Below are positions 32,912 to 44,777 of a stretch of DNA of 64,000 bases, piece by piece. Where the stretch lies: the NCBI GenBank assembly GCA_025531455.1, contig JAMYHL010000076.1, positions 124,001-188,000 on the forward strand. The letters run 5' to 3'. The notes beneath the pieces are model-generated. The model did no database searches and had not been told where the DNA came from. It was given only the letters and a program-made list of their open reading frames with translations. The position numbers and the translations under genes were made by a program. Source of the stretch: Apiotrichum sp. Y4204 (lineage: Eukaryota; Basidiomycota; Tremellomycetes; Trichosporonales; Trichosporonaceae). Position 1 is the stretch's first letter. Each line of letters opens with the position of its first letter.

Positions 32912-34581
32912 ATGTCCGACACCGCGAACCTGCGCGCGCGCAAGGCCAACGGCGCCTCAAACGGCACCAACGGCAAGGCCGCCGAGCCCGTCACGACCGT
33001 CAGCGCGTACATGCCGACCGCCTACGGACAGGCAATGGACAAGAAGCTCGACATGCACCAGTCGTATGAGTTTGGCGGGCCCGCCGGCGTGTCTGCAATG
33101 ATGATTGGGTTCCCGATTCTCATGTGTGAGTAGTGAAGGTGGGACTTGTGGACGTGGGAGAGCCGGGATCGGCGCTGTGTGTAGGAGAGAGATGGTGCCA
33201 CTTGGGAGGAGTCTAAAGGCAGCTTGGAAGAAATACACGGCAATGGCGCCAGCATTGCGACGAACGTGCAGCACCGGGATGGCTCGCGCTTGACGTCTTT
33301 CGAGCCCGCAGTCACTAACCCTCAGACTACCTCTGGATCTGCCTGTGGTACTATGACGGCCGCCTGGTCCACCCCAAGTCGGTCGACGACATTGGTCCCT
33401 TCCTGCAGCGCATGTGGGCGCACTGCGTTGAAGGCGCGTACCCGACGCGCTTCGCGTGGGGTTCGTATCTCGGTCTCGGCATCGTCCAGCTCGCCTTTGC
33501 CTGGCTCATGCCTGGCGTGCAGCAGGCCGGTCTCCCCGTACCCTCGCTCGGCTACGAGATCCTGCAGTACAAGTGCAACGCGCTGTACTCGTGGTACGCG
33601 ACGCTTGTCCTCGTGACCGTCCTCCACAACACTGGCCTCTACCGCCTCAACTGGATTATCGAGAACTACGCGCCGATCATGACCGTGGCGATCATCACCG
33701 CGTTCACCATCTCGTTCACCATCGAGATCCTTGGCCGTGTCTGCCACTACGGCGGCGCGCCGCTCCGCATGTCCGGTTCGTGGGTCTACGACCACTTTAT
33801 GGGCGTCTCGCTCAACCCGCGTCTCGGCCCGATCGACCTCAAGATGTTCGCCGAGGTGCGCGTCCCCTGGGTCCTCCTCTTCCTCATCTCCCTCTCGGGC
33901 ACCATCAAGCAGTACGAGGACCTCGGCTACATTACCTATGGCATGTTCCACATGCTCTTCGCGACCGGCCTCTACATGAACGCGTGCGCCAAGGGCGAGC
34001 AGCTCATCCCCCAGACGTGGGACATGTTCCACGAGAAGTTTGGCTGGCTGCTCATCTTCTGGAACATGGCCGGCGTCCCCTTCACCTACTGCTACCCGAC
34101 CATCTACATGACGCGCTCGGACCCCGAGACGTACCGGTTCCCGATCTGGGGCAACGTCCTCATGTTCGTCACCCTCATCACCATGTACTGGATCTTCGAC
34201 TCGGCCATGGCCCAGAAGTCGGCGTTCAAGCTCGAGCAGCAGGGCATGTACAAGCCCCGCAAGGCGTTCCCCCAGGTCCCTTGGTCGCGCGTCAAGAACC
34301 CCCGCTTCATCCAGACCAAGCACGGCAACAAGCTCCTCACCTCGGGCTGGTGGCAGTTTGCCCGCAAGATCAACTACACCGCCGACTGGATCCAGGCGCT
34401 CACCTGGTGCCTCACCGCCGGGTTCAACACGCCCATCACCTTCTTCTACGCCATCTTCTTCCTCGCCGTCCTCACCCACCGCTGCGGCCGCGACTTTGAA
34501 AAGTGCGCGCGCAAGTACGGCGACGACTGGGTCGAGTACTGCAAGGTCGTCCGCTGGCGCTTCATCCCTTACGTCTACTAA
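32912..34581 (+). CDS. ERG4: Delta(24(24(1)))-sterol reductase (sterol C-24(28) reductase)
   Basis: Last enzyme of ergosterol synthesis; NADPH-dependent reduction of the C24(28) double bond in the ER membrane. Two exons, 32912-33124 and about 33328-34581. The N-terminus is soluble, then EFGGPAGVSAMMIGFPILM begins the membrane core. Family boxes: YYLWICLWYYDGRL, GRVCHYGGAPLRMSGSWVYDHFMGVSLNPR, DLKMFAEVR, HEKFGWLLIFWNMAGVPFTYCYPTIY. The NADPH/sterol-binding C-terminus includes LLTSGWWQFARKINYTADWIQAL and RCGRDFEKCARKYGDDWVEYC, ending RFIPYVY. About 488 residues. The codon bias is strong (C/G third positions), typical of a highly expressed gene, and creates a long mirror frame on the other strand. 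Confidence 0.96.
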
Positions 34582-34906
34582 GTGGTGGAGAGCCATGCTG
34601 TCGGCGAGGGCAATACCACTCCTGTAGTAGTATCTTCCCAATCAGCCCCTGTAGACCCAGCTACAACTCAATATCTAGCATCCACAAAATACTAGACTAG
34701 ACTGTCGTAGATATGCTATGACCCGTACGATTGATCTTGGAGGTTGATGAGGCATGGGGCGATGGGACAGACAATTCCCAGCTTGGGGCAGAGACAACAA
34801 CCGCAACCAACAACCCTAACTAACAGCAAAATAACAAGACTCTTTAACGACAGTCAAGCTCAACTGGATACCGACAAACAAGAGCTGTCCGACATCTGGC
34901 CGCTTC

Positions 34907-35000
34907 GCCCCGTTAGCTCAGTGGTAGAGCGTGTCACTCGTACTCTGCGACCAATCGCGGAGGTCATGACAAGGCCAGTCGTTCAAGTCGGCTACGGGGC
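34907..35000 (+). tRNA. tRNA-Thr (CGT) with 23-nt intron
   Basis: Acceptor GCCCCGT/ACGGGGC, D arm GCTC-AGTGGTA-GAGC, anticodon stem TGTCA/TGACA, loop CT-CGT-AA interrupted after position 37 by a 23-nt intron, T arm AGTCG-TTCAAGT-CGGCT. The anticodon CGT reads ACG threonine. Outside the anticodon, variable region and intron it is almost identical to the tRNA-Thr(AGT) at 24668-24761 on the other strand. Confidence 0.93.
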
Positions 35001-35034
35001 ATGAAAGTTCGATTCATGTCGGCGCCCTTTTTGC

Positions 35035-35075
35035 GGACAATGAGAGGGACAATGAGAGGGACAATGAGAGGATTA
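35035..35075. repeat. Short tandem repeat GGACAATGAGAG x3
   Basis: Three consecutive copies of a 12-bp unit directly downstream of the tRNA-Thr(CGT) gene. Confidence 0.85.
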
Positions 35076-35602
35076 AGGCCATTAAGGATAGATTAAGAAT
35101 GCTGAAAGATGAGAAATCGAAAGAGCGCGATATGGTATCTGACAAGATGGAATGGAACCGTTGATTACTGAACGATGCCGACTCGTCAAAGCCGTGGCAG
35201 GAAACTGAGGATGAAATAGAGACAGAACCCAGCCCTCCCGCCCCCTGCCCGCGACAGATATTCGAAGGTTAGAGATGGGTGAACGGAAAGTCAGACCAAA
35301 GCTACTCTCAATCTGTGTCCTCCAATCTGAGATGTGCAACACGGCCCGATGCTGCCACCGATCGCCCGTCATCCGCCCGTCTGTGTGCTGCATGTCACTC
35401 CGAATTATCGTTGTCTCTCGTCGTCGCTAGAGTTCTTAACTTCGGCCGTATCACTGACAGAGTCTTGACGCTTGGAGAACTGGTCCCTCACTCATGCTGG
35501 GCGGGCACGATCAACGTCCGACCGATTGGTTGGGCTACAAAGCGATTCCTGCATCTAGCGCTGGGTAAAACTAACAACGACGTCGCACATCTCTCCTTAT
35601 CC

Positions 35603-36681
35603 TTACTGTGAGAGTCAGCAGCTGAACCGGCGCACTTCAGGCAGCTACAGCAGTACACTCACGTCGTAGAACTTGCGGTTGGGGTTCTTTCCGAAGAGGT
35701 CGGTACGCAGCTCCGGGAGCATCTTCTCCTCGAGGATCTTGAGGCGAGCAGACAGCGTGTTGTCGACCTTGATGCGGCCAGCCATGATCGAGCCGATGAC
35801 GCCGCCGGCCGAGTCGTCCGCCAGCGAGTCGTCAAACTGGAAAGTGCTCGAGCGTCCCGAAATCTCCTTGTACTGCTTGACCGCGCCGTCTGCCGCCTTC
35901 TTGACGACCTTGGCATCCTTGGGGCGGTGCGCGAGCGTCACCTCGTCACCGAGGAGGATAAGCAGCACCTCGAGGATCAAGAGCTCCATCGCTTGCGGGT
36001 AGTCCTTGCCGCCTGCAAGGACCTTGACCTCCTTGTCGGCCTTCTCAAACAGCTCGTTCAGGTGCTCGTCGCGCTTGCGCAGCACCTCCAGGCGCGACTG
36101 GTTGAGCGCGGTGGACTGGGCGCTGGAGGTTAGACCACAAAGCACAGAGGAAGACTTACATCTTCCATCCGACCTCGGCCTGCTTGCGCTTCTTCTCGTA
36201 CTGTGCGTCTATTGCGAGCGACTCCTGACGAACAATCTTGGCCTGGTGGGCGAACCAATCGGTGTGACGGTGACGGTGTGTGCAACGTGCAGACAATGAG
36301 GGATTGGGCAAGATAACGATGTAAAGCACAGTACCATAAGCGAAAGCGACGGGTCAGCATCCTATCCGCCTGTTAACTCCATGGAAACGCACCTTCTCAA
36401 TGGCAAACTCCTCGTCGGCCTTGACCTGGATCTCGCGGGCCTTCTCGCGAGCCTCCTGCGAGATGAACGCGACCTGGAATGTGAGCACTGTATTCCAAAT
36501 GGCATAGGCATATGCTGAATCAACCCTTGCACAGCAGATGACTGCCAGACATGGACAGCGATACAGGAATGGTAATGGGTTACCCTCGTCGTGTTCACCC
36601 AACAACAGCACTGCATGTACGCACCATCTTGTTCATCTCGGACTGGATCTCCGAGTCGTCGAGCGCGCCAGAGCGGGACAT
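35603..36681 (-). CDS. VMA4: V-type proton ATPase subunit E
   Basis: Peripheral-stalk subunit of the vacuolar H+-ATPase. The start ATG ends at 36681 (MSRSGALDDSEIQSEMNKM). Next VAFISQEAREKAREIQVKADEEFAIEK and IVRQESLAIDAQYEKKRKQAEVGWKM supply the long N-terminal helix. AQSTALNQSRLEVLRKRDEHL continues the helix, and the C-terminal domain ends LEEKMLPELRTDLFGKNPNRKFYD. Family members end at or near this Asp. A GTGAGT directly follows the Asp codon, and splicing to CACAG at 35606 puts TAA next, so the stop codon probably sits in its own last exon. If not spliced, five more residues precede a stop at 35645. Confidence 0.93.
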
Positions 36682-37111
36682 GTTGGGCAAGTGTAGCGGG
36701 GTATGTGAGGTAAGGGGTGCCGGGAGATGGCGAGGTGGTGATGGTAGTTGGTGGTTGGTGGTGGTGACGATGATACTTGCCTGGTGTTGTCGCAGTGGGC
36801 GGGTGTGGGCTGCACCGCGCTTCGCGGGAGAGTTGCTGGGCTGGGTGAGTGATGACGGTGAAGGGCACGACGGCGGCGTCACACACTGCCCAGGGTGGGT
36901 GTCACTGCTTCAGGTAATTTATGCCCCCCATTTACCAGGACACGTGGGTGTCCGGTGTCGGACCTCGATCGTGACATCGTGATAGTCTATACGATCCAAG
37001 CAGTCTTGTATGCAGGTGATGCAGAGCGAAGCCTGCGATGATCCATTGCATACAGAGGAGAAGCAGAGGAGCCATCCGGTACATGATTATAACAATCTGT
37101 GGAACAATCTA
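36682..37111. other. Intergenic region, VMA4 upstream / ISC1 3' end
   Basis: About 430 bp holding the VMA4 promoter (CACCAC-rich on the coding strand) and the ISC1 3' end. No gene seen. Confidence 0.55.
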
Positions 37112-38687
37112 CTAATTCTGTCCGTTGAGCACATTCAGCTCCATCTCCATGTCCGCCATGGTCTCGTCGAGGAGCCCGCGCTCCCAGCGGCCCCACAGCC
37201 AGCCCCAGTAAAAGTATGTGGCGGCGAAAAAGCCGAGCACTGCAGCAACGATAGTGAATATCGGCTGGATCCACGATTTCGGCTGCCATGCCGAGCCGAC
37301 CGCGAGCACGATGGCTGCGGCGACTGCCGCGAAGGAAGTGTAGATGTGGAGACGGTTGCGGCGAGCGGCAATGAAGGTGTAGTCGCGGAGGGTGGAGAGC
37401 GCGTGACCAATCGCACTGACGGTTGCGCCGTCCGACACTGCCCGGGAGAGCTCGTAACTCGAAGACGACGGGGTGGCGCCGCGCTCTGCTTCGTCATCCA
37501 GCAGCAGGGGGCGGGCCGACGTCGCCGACTTGACGGAGTTCGCGCCGCCGTCCCATGTCCGTGGCTCGAAACGAAACGTGGAGGAGAGACCAAAGTGGTC
37601 GGAATAGCTAAACGTTTGGCCGGGGATGCATCCGTCGAGCACGACAGTCGACTCTGTGCAGTTTACAGCAAAGCGCGAGCCACGGCCTTCACGGTAGAAG
37701 ATGTAGTCGAGGCGCTTGCCGCCCTGCGCAGTGATGTTCGGTGGGATCCCCTTGCCCTCCGAGTAGGTGTTGAGCGACGAGTCGCATGTCATGCCCGAAG
37801 TAGTGATTGCGTCCGCGGCTGAGATACCCACGATGGAGTCGTTCGCGCGCGCGTGCGTGTCGAGGAACGAATCACGCAGTCCGCCATACGTCCGCAAGAG
37901 CGCGATCGGCACCGAGAACGGCTGCGAGTTGAAATCACCCGTCTGGGTGTCAGTCAAGCACTATCTTCCCTATTCCTCTATACTCACGCAGAGGACAATT
38001 CTCCCACAAGCAGCACCGCGGCGAACCTCCGTCGCCAGCTGCCACGCCTGCGCCATACGGTGCGACTGACGTGTGTCTGGCGGCGCCTCGCTCCCGGCAT
38101 GCATGTGCGTCGTCCACACCTCAATTTCTCCAACTTTCGGATGTTCAATGAGCACACGCCCCGCGGCCTTGTTGACGAAGAAGTCGCCAGCAATCACCTC
38201 GGATGGAAGGCCGGAGAGCGAGTAGGGCAGCGCCTTGGCTTCCTTGAAGGGCAGCTTGGAGAAAATTGCGAGACCAGAGCCCAGCGCGCCGCTACATGTC
38301 AGTAATCATTATAGATCAAGGATGTAATCGTAAACGCAGGCACTGCGCTCCCCTATGGGGACCGACTCCCGGGATGCGGCCTTCCTCATATCCGGAAAGT
38401 CCCAGCGACGAGATCAAAACCCCTTCCTGTCCTCTCCAAAACTCACGTATGAAAGAATCGCGCATGCTCATACGTCCTCCGAACATAGTCCCACATCGAC
38501 ACAAACTCATCGTGTACCCAGATCTCCTGCAGGCACACAATATCGTAGTCGGCGCCGGCGAGGTATTCCGCGATTGCGGCCATGCGCGCCGGCCGGTCCT
38601 TGCTGATGAATGCCAGACCCCTGTGGTCAGAATTGAAGAGAATGAGACGCACCAGACATTGAAGGTTAGGATCTTGAGCTCTACCAT
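37112..38687 (-). CDS. ISC1: Inositol phosphosphingolipid phospholipase C (neutral sphingomyelinase family)
   Basis: Hydrolyses inositol phosphosphingolipids to ceramide at ER/mitochondrial membranes. The endonuclease/exonuclease/phosphatase fold begins MVELKILTFNVW, then GLAFISKDRPARMAAIAEYLAGADYDIVCLQEIWV (metal-binding Glu), SGLAIFSKLPF, WTTHMHAGSEAPPDTRQSHR, TGDFNSQPFS and the final YSDHFGLSSTF (catalytic D-H). The P-loop-like segment common to this family may lie around GKRLDYIFYRE. The C-terminus has two hydrophobic helices (FAAVAAAIVLAVGSAW; PIFTIVAAVLGFFAATYFYWGWLWG), as expected for Isc1. Introns interrupt at about 38620-38651, 38290-38440 and 37940-37985. It is divergent from SPB4 with only about 300 bp between. 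Confidence 0.93.
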
Positions 38688-38985
38688 GATGCTTGTTGAA
38701 AAAGTAAGTGAAGAAGAGAAGAGAGATGGACAACGGAGGGGATAGGAAGACGGGATTGCCAGAGCGCCAAAGGCGACGTCGACGTCATGAAACGACTGTC
38801 GATCAAAGTTCCAAGAATGGAATCGAATGGGAATCACGTGGCTTCCGGTGCCTGATTTCCTGCCCCTCATTTTTGGCCACCCAGCGCGCTCAGAAAAAGT
38901 TGCAAAACCCAAAACCAGTATCAACATCCACATCGGTATCGGCTCGTGTACTCGTGTTCGCCCATATCCCCATCTCATCTCCAAA

Positions 38986-41264
38986 ATGTCACGACCACCC
39001 GCCCGCGCGCCCGCGTTCGGACACCCATGGAGCGCGCTGGACCCGCCGCTGACGGAGTGGGTCGCGAACGTCGTGGCCCAGCAGGGGTGGGAGCGCATGA
39101 CGCCTGTCCAGGCGGGTACGATCCCGCGCGCGATCAAGCACCAGGACTGTGTTGTCGAGGTGAGTGCAGTGTCTTGCGGCCGTTTGAAATAGCTGCTCCG
39201 CTTTCATTCTACTGAGATACTTCATTCCGTACTTTGTTGCTAACATCAGGCTGTCACCGGCTCGGGAAAGACCCTCGCGTTCGTCATCCCCGTTCTTGAG
39301 CGCATCATCCGAAGCGAGCACAAGTTCCGCAAAGGCGAGGTTGCTGCCATTGTCATTGCTCCTACTCGGTAAGCTGTGTAATTGTTAATTAGCTTACATC
39401 CAGCGAACTTGCACAGCAGATTCACGATGTTTTCTATCTTTTCCTATCATCGCTCATTCCGCCGGCCCCAACTCCCGTCGACGGCGAGGAGCCCGAGCCG
39501 CCGCCGCCGGCGGAGTATCCACTCCCAACTCTCATTACATCTGGAACGACCACGCCGTATGACACCTTCTTCTCCCTTCAATCGAACATTCTTGTCGGAA
39601 CGCCTGGTCGTCTCGCATCCTTCCTCCTCGGTCCGCGGGGCATGAACGCTGTGCGGGTGGGCAATCTCGACGTGCTCGTCCTTGATGAGGCCGATCGTCT
39701 CCTGTCAGCGCCGGACCACCGTCGCGATGTGGAGCGCATCATGCGCCATCTTCCCAAACAGCGCCGCACGCACCTCTTCTCGGCGACGATGACCGATGCC
39801 GTCGAGGAGATGATCGGTCTCGGACTGCGCAACCCCGTGCGCATCGTCGTCAACCTCAAGGACAAGCGTGATGGAGAATCCAAGGAGCGCCGTGTGCCCA
39901 TGAGTCTCCAGAACAAGTACCTCGTCACGAATCCCGCAGACAAGACGCTCCAGCTCGTTCGCCTGCTTGACCGCGAGTCAAAGGAACTCGAAGCTGCCAA
40001 GATGATTGTCTACTTTTCCACCTGTGCAGCTGTCGATTACTTCTACAGGGTGAGTTGACAGATGTACAAGCCAAACTCACATCAGATCCTTGCCCGCATT
40101 CCAGCTCTCTCCCGCTTCCACATCGTGTCGCTCCACGGCGACCTTCCCCCGCGCGTCCGCGAAACCTCCCTCGCGTCATTCACCTCGCACGCGTCGTCGC
40201 ACCTCGCGCCCTCCGTACTGCTCTGCACTGACGTCGCCGCGCGCGGCGTCGACTTCCCCGATATCGACGCAGTGATTCAGTACGACGCGCCAATGGACCC
40301 CAAGACGTTCTCGCATCGAGTCGGCCGCACAGCACGTGCTGGACGCTCAGGGCGCGCGACGATCCTCCTCTCCCGCGGACGCGAGGAGGAGTACGTCTCT
40401 CTCCTCTCCGTGCGCAAGATCCCGCTCGTGCGCCAGCCCTGTCTTTCGGCATCACTCGAGGAAACGGACATGGCGGCGCCACCAGCCGACCCCGACTCCG
40501 TCGCTCTAATGCACTCCATCCGCGACATCCTCCTCACTGACCGTGACCTGTCGGACCGCGGGGCCAAGGCCCTCGTCTCCTCCGTCCGCGCATACACGAA
40601 GCACGAGGCGAGCTTTATCTTCCGCCCCGCGGACCTCGACTACGCCGCGCTGTCTACGGCGTTTGGGCTGCTGCGTATCCCCGCGATGCCCGAGGTGCGC
40701 GACTGGCGGAAACGGGTGGAGAAGGCCCAGAAGAAGCGGGAAGAGGCGGCCGCAGCGGGCAAGGAGGAGAGTGGCGAGGCTCCGATCCCGCCGCTCGAGT
40801 GGACGGACGCCGAGGTCGACTGGGACACATACGCGTACGCATCCAAGACCCGCGAAACGGCGCGCCTTGCTGCTTTGGCGGAGAAGAAGGCCAAGGCTTC
40901 GGAACCGGGGCGCGATGAGGAGCGCGCGGCGGAGCAGAAGAAGCGCAAGATCCGTGCGGAGATGCGCGAGGCGTGGAGCGCACAGAAGGACCGCAAGACG
41001 CGGAGAGAGGAGCGAAGAGATAAGAAGGATGCGCGGAAGAAGGCCGAGTGGGAGCGTAAGCGGCGCGAGGAGGGGAGCGACATTGAGCCCATGCCTGAGC
41101 CGACTGCAAAGCGTGCGAAGAAGGCCAAGGTTAAGGACAGCGACGACGAGGAGATGGATGCCGACTACCGCAACCTCAAGCGTGAGGTCAACCAGGAGAA
41201 GGCGACCAAGAAGTCGAGCAGGAGCACAAAGGTTGCCACTGGCATGTTTGATGATCTCGACTAG
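38986..41264 (+). CDS. SPB4: ATP-dependent RNA helicase Spb4 (DDX55)
   Basis: Nucleolar DEAD-box helicase of 60S subunit assembly. The N-terminus [12 protein letters not shown] and Q motif [14 protein letters not shown] lead to motif I AVTGSGKT (across the first intron, about 39160-39249). Then Ia PTRELAQQI, TPGR, motif [11 protein letters not shown], motif III SAT, and helicase-C boxes [40 protein letters not shown] and [11 protein letters not shown]. The Spb4-type extension [25 protein letters not shown] and a basic coiled Lys/Glu tail (KRARKKAK type) complete it. Introns near 39160-39249, 39371-39401 and 40050-40085. Length of about 650 residues fits the family. Confidence 0.95.
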
Positions 41265-41402
41265 TCGTGTCTTGGTACAGACAGTAGCATAGAGCCAGAG
41301 GCCAGAGAAATACCCAGCATATAACATTACCAATCTAGCATCTACAATCCATGAATAGGCGTGAAAAAGACATCTCAGTTCTGGCACACCAGTACGCAGC
41401 GC

Positions 41403-43990
41403 TCATGCCCACGGGTTGTCATCGGGCTGGCTCCAGCGATACGACGGATATCCGCGCGGCGGCGAGTCGCGAGGGTGTGGCTGGTGAGGCGTTGAATCAT
41501 GAGGGTAAGAGATGGGGGCCGGTGTTGTGGTCGACTCGGGTGATTTGGGGGGAGGGGATGGAGTGCGCGGGCGGCGAGGCGGGGATGCCTCGCGGGGCTG
41601 CTGCTGGTGAACAGACTGTGATGGTGATGAATCGTGCACAGAGAACGGCGGAGGCGAAATCACCACCGAAGGGCGGTCGGCCCTCGTCATACCGTCCGCA
41701 CTCAACTCGCGAGCAACGTCTGTGGGGCTCACGAGATCAACAGCGTCGCTCCGTGTTCTCTCCGGTTCGCGCTCCACAATTGTTGGCACGGACTCGGGCC
41801 GCGGCCGATCGGGAACCTTTGCGAGCGGACGGGCACGCGACTTGCCGCCCGGGCCTACGTCCTTGGCTGTGCGTACAGTCCAGCGCAGCGCTGTACCTGA
41901 CGAGTCGCCGGTCCACGCGCCTGGATTCTCATTGTCACCATCAAACGCTGCGTCCTCGAACTCCTCCGGTTGTGGGGCCGGTTGCGCAATTGCCCCTGTC
42001 GAAGGTACTCGGTCAGCCCAGGCGCCATACACCCTGGCCTGCGGTTTTGCTCCGGCGCGCTTGTTGCGCGCGCTGCGTCGCTGACGGCCGGTCGGTGCGT
42101 CTTGTACATTCTGTCGCACACCCGTTCCCCGCCGAGCAAGGTTGCCTGCCAGAATGCTGTCCTCCTCCAGTCTACGTCGTCGGCGAGCTTGCTCGGCGCT
42201 CACATCCACGTTCGGGAAACCCGCATAGCCAATCCGGCGGGCATGGGCATAAAGCGCGTCCTCTCCTTCTGAAGTGGAGGAAAAGTCGAGGGACGGCGCA
42301 TCCGAGTCCGAATCCGACGAGTCATAGTCAGGTCTTGCTGAAACTGCGTGTTGAGGCAGCAGCGGCGCGCGCTCACTGGGACCCGGCTCGTCAGGAACTG
42401 GGATCCAATACTTGGCCTTTCCGCCGGCAGCGTAGCGCAACCCGGCACGAATGCGCTTCTGTCTTCCTTGAGAGTTGTGTAATCCGCCATCTGCTGCCTC
42501 GTACGCCTTGTATGACACTCCACGTGCCCGGAAGGTGTACTTAATGTCCTCCCACACGTCCTTGACGCTAAACGCATCACGGAACGCATAAAGAAACGGA
42601 AGGCGAGCGACGTGGATGACGGATGTGTCAATGTAGTCGCTGGCCTTGAACGCGTATTGGTGGGCGACTGCGAAGAAGGGCATCTCGATGCAGATCAACG
42701 AGTCGACCAGCGCCAGAGACATGTGCTCGGGATCGGTGTAGGGTCCGACTGATGATCAGCTGCGATCCGCTCTAACGAACGTACCCGATGTTATAACACC
42801 AATGGACACCAGGAAGGAGATAGCCACTCCCTGCCAGAAGGAAAAGAAGAGAATGCCTTTGACACAGAGGAACTTGGCTGCATGTCAGGAGAGATAACAG
42901 CGACGTCACTCACGAACTGGCCGGAAGGGCTTCAGGTCACTGTTCACCGCGATCCAGAACATGCCGAGGCAGCTGAACGTAAGCTTCCATTTCAGTGACC
43001 TCGTCATATTTACTCACTAAAGACTCAAGCAGATGCTGATGTTGTACACAATAGTCACCCAGGTGTATCCCGAAGTAAGCTTGAAGTCACCCTCATGGTA
43101 CTGGTTCGTCGCTTTGAGGATGGCAGTCGCGACAACCAGCAGCGGCTTGACCTGAACGTATTCTGCGCGTGAGTTCGAACGTTCACCATAATACTATGAA
43201 CTCACGTAGCACTCCGCGCTTGAGATTCAACAACGTCCACGGATCGCTTGGGTCCATCGGCTTGAGGAAGATGCCGACAGGGAAGAGGTGCGGAATGGGA
43301 GGTCGTCCACGCAGACGGAGGAGCAGCTCGCGCTCGCCGCCGAGATACGTTATAAGGAGCTGAAGGAAGGCATAGATGACAAATGCCTGGGCATTAGAGA
43401 TACGGTCAGAAACGGCTATCTCACCTCGTAAAGATCGCGAATGGCATCGATAAAGAACGCCGCATTCAGAGAAAACAGTGCGATGAGGGAAGAACATGCG
43501 TACAACGGTACCCTGCGCGGTCAGAAACCCGTCTTGAATGCAACCCATTAGGTCGTCTGTCCGATCGCCGTGATCACAATGCGCGCGGGCGCACAACACA
43601 CAGGACTCACATGACCATGATGCGGACCACACAGCGCTGTAGAGGTGGCCGGCGATAGTTTTTCAGCTGAAGCACAATGGAGATAATACTCTGTACGGTC
43701 GCTGCGAGTTAGCTGCATGTCGGGATGAAGTCGTCATGATCGTCAGAGGCGATCAGTGCCCGTTGGGTTGATGGGCTCCCCTCCACCATTTACCGATAAC
43801 GCTATCTTCGTCCAGTATGCAGCCTCTCGGCCAACATACTTCACTCACCGAAGAGAGTACATGCTCCACAGACCCAGAGAAGAGCGTGCGGGAGGTGGTC
43901 GCCCGCGCCGCCCCCACCTCCGATGCCCCCCGGTTCGGTGACATCGACGGGCTCCGCACTGGGCGATCCCGGGAACGACGGTATGGACAT
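41403..43990 (-). CDS. TMEM184/organic solute transporter-alpha family membrane protein (DUF300)
   Basis: Seven-helix membrane protein family with proposed transport or vacuolar/endosomal roles; the substrate is unknown in fungi. The start ATG ends at 43990 (MSIPSFPGSPSAEPVDV); HALLWVCGACTLFA begins helix 1. Many exons between 42740 and 43850 supply the helices (for example FVIYAFLQLLITYLGGERELLLRLRGRPP; PSDPWTLLNLKRGVL). The last large exon begins YTDPEHMSLALVDSLICIEMPFFAVAHQYAF, the family's most conserved helix. It runs on into a long cytosolic tail, disordered, with an acidic Ser/Asp block (YDSSDSDSDAPSLDFSSTSEGE) and a Pro-rich end. Exon edges in the membrane part are approximate. Confidence 0.85.
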
Positions 43991-44142
43991 CTCCTATATT
44001 GGCCGACGTGCGGCGCGAGGAGGAGACAGATGATGCCGCACCGGTACGAGGACCAGGCGGGAGGTTTGGCGTGGTGAGATGAGCAATGAAGTGTGTTTGT
44101 GATATTGACAAGTGATGATGATGTTGTCTTGAAAACCGCTCC

Positions 44143-44337
44143 TTAGCGCACGGTGACCACGGTGACGGCGTGACGGCTGTACGGTGGCGTAGCCTGGACC
44201 ACCAAGTGTCCCTCTTCAGAGGCGCTTTCGGAGTAGTCGAACCGAGCACCCGGAGGAACGGATGGATAGACGACGAGCCTAATGCGCTCTGTGGATGCAA
44301 TGGTGACAAACAGGACGAGAGCAAACACGCGATACAT
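44143..44337 (-). CDS. Short hypothetical protein with hydrophobic N-terminus
   Basis: A 64-residue reading, MYRVFALVLFVTIAST then RLVVYPSVPPGARFDYSESASEEG, ending VTVVTVR. The first 16 residues resemble a signal peptide with possible cleavage near Ala/Ser. There are no cysteines after the leader and no family is recognised. An upstream in-frame extension to 44592 exists but reads through hydrophobic, low-quality sequence, so the internal ATG was preferred. Low certainty that it is a gene. Confidence 0.35.
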   Translation of the reverse strand: MYRVFALVLFVTIASTERIRLVVYPSVPPGARFDYSESASEEGHLVVQATPPYSRHAVTVVTVR

Positions 44338-44777
44338 CCAGTGGCGAGTGGAGACGCGTGTGCGGGGCCAAGGCTCCGAGTGGTGGGGTTGTGGGGGTGC
44401 CCACACGACAGTGGCACTTTTAGGTGTGGCACAATGTAATTCACTCAAGGCAAACAAACAATCTATGAGTGATAATAACATGCAATGCACCACCCACGCT
44501 TCCACAATGCTCAGAGTGAAGGCATTATAATAGATGTAAGGAAAAGAGCTGGCTTGGAGGCTCGGCTGCATGCACATTGGACATAGATTCATTGAACGTA
44601 TAGACGTCTATCTTATGCCCTTCTGGGTGGGTGCTGTTTGGTTCCGAGCGCAGAACTCATGTTATGATACAGGCGGGTGATGAGCTTTATGCCAGACAGG
44701 CTGGGTGAGGTGATGTAACAGTTGGAGGACAATGCGTGCTGTCTAATGACGTGACGCATGTCTTGAAGATCCCACAA
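44338..44777. other. Spacer before the F-box-like gene's 3' end
   Basis: About 440 bp. Nothing beyond short readings. Confidence 0.4.

Larger units (their letters stand above)
34582..35602. other. Intergenic region containing a tRNA
   Basis: Apart from the tRNA at 34907-35000, no feature is recognised. Just after the tRNA there is a short triplicate GGACAATGAGAG repeat (35035-35075). Confidence 0.5.

Noticed and set aside
33456..34499. 347-codon + frame overlapping ERG4 in another phase
   Set aside because: Arg/His/Pro-rich, no family, explained by ERG4 codon bias.
33322..34641. 439-codon open frame on the minus strand over ERG4
   Set aside because: It mirrors the C/G-biased third positions of ERG4, is Asp/Glu/Val/Arg-rich without domains, and has no splice or start context.
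40506..41387. 293-codon minus frame over the SPB4 C-terminus
   Set aside because: Leu/Arg-rich mirror of the Lys/Glu-rich SPB4 tail, no domain.
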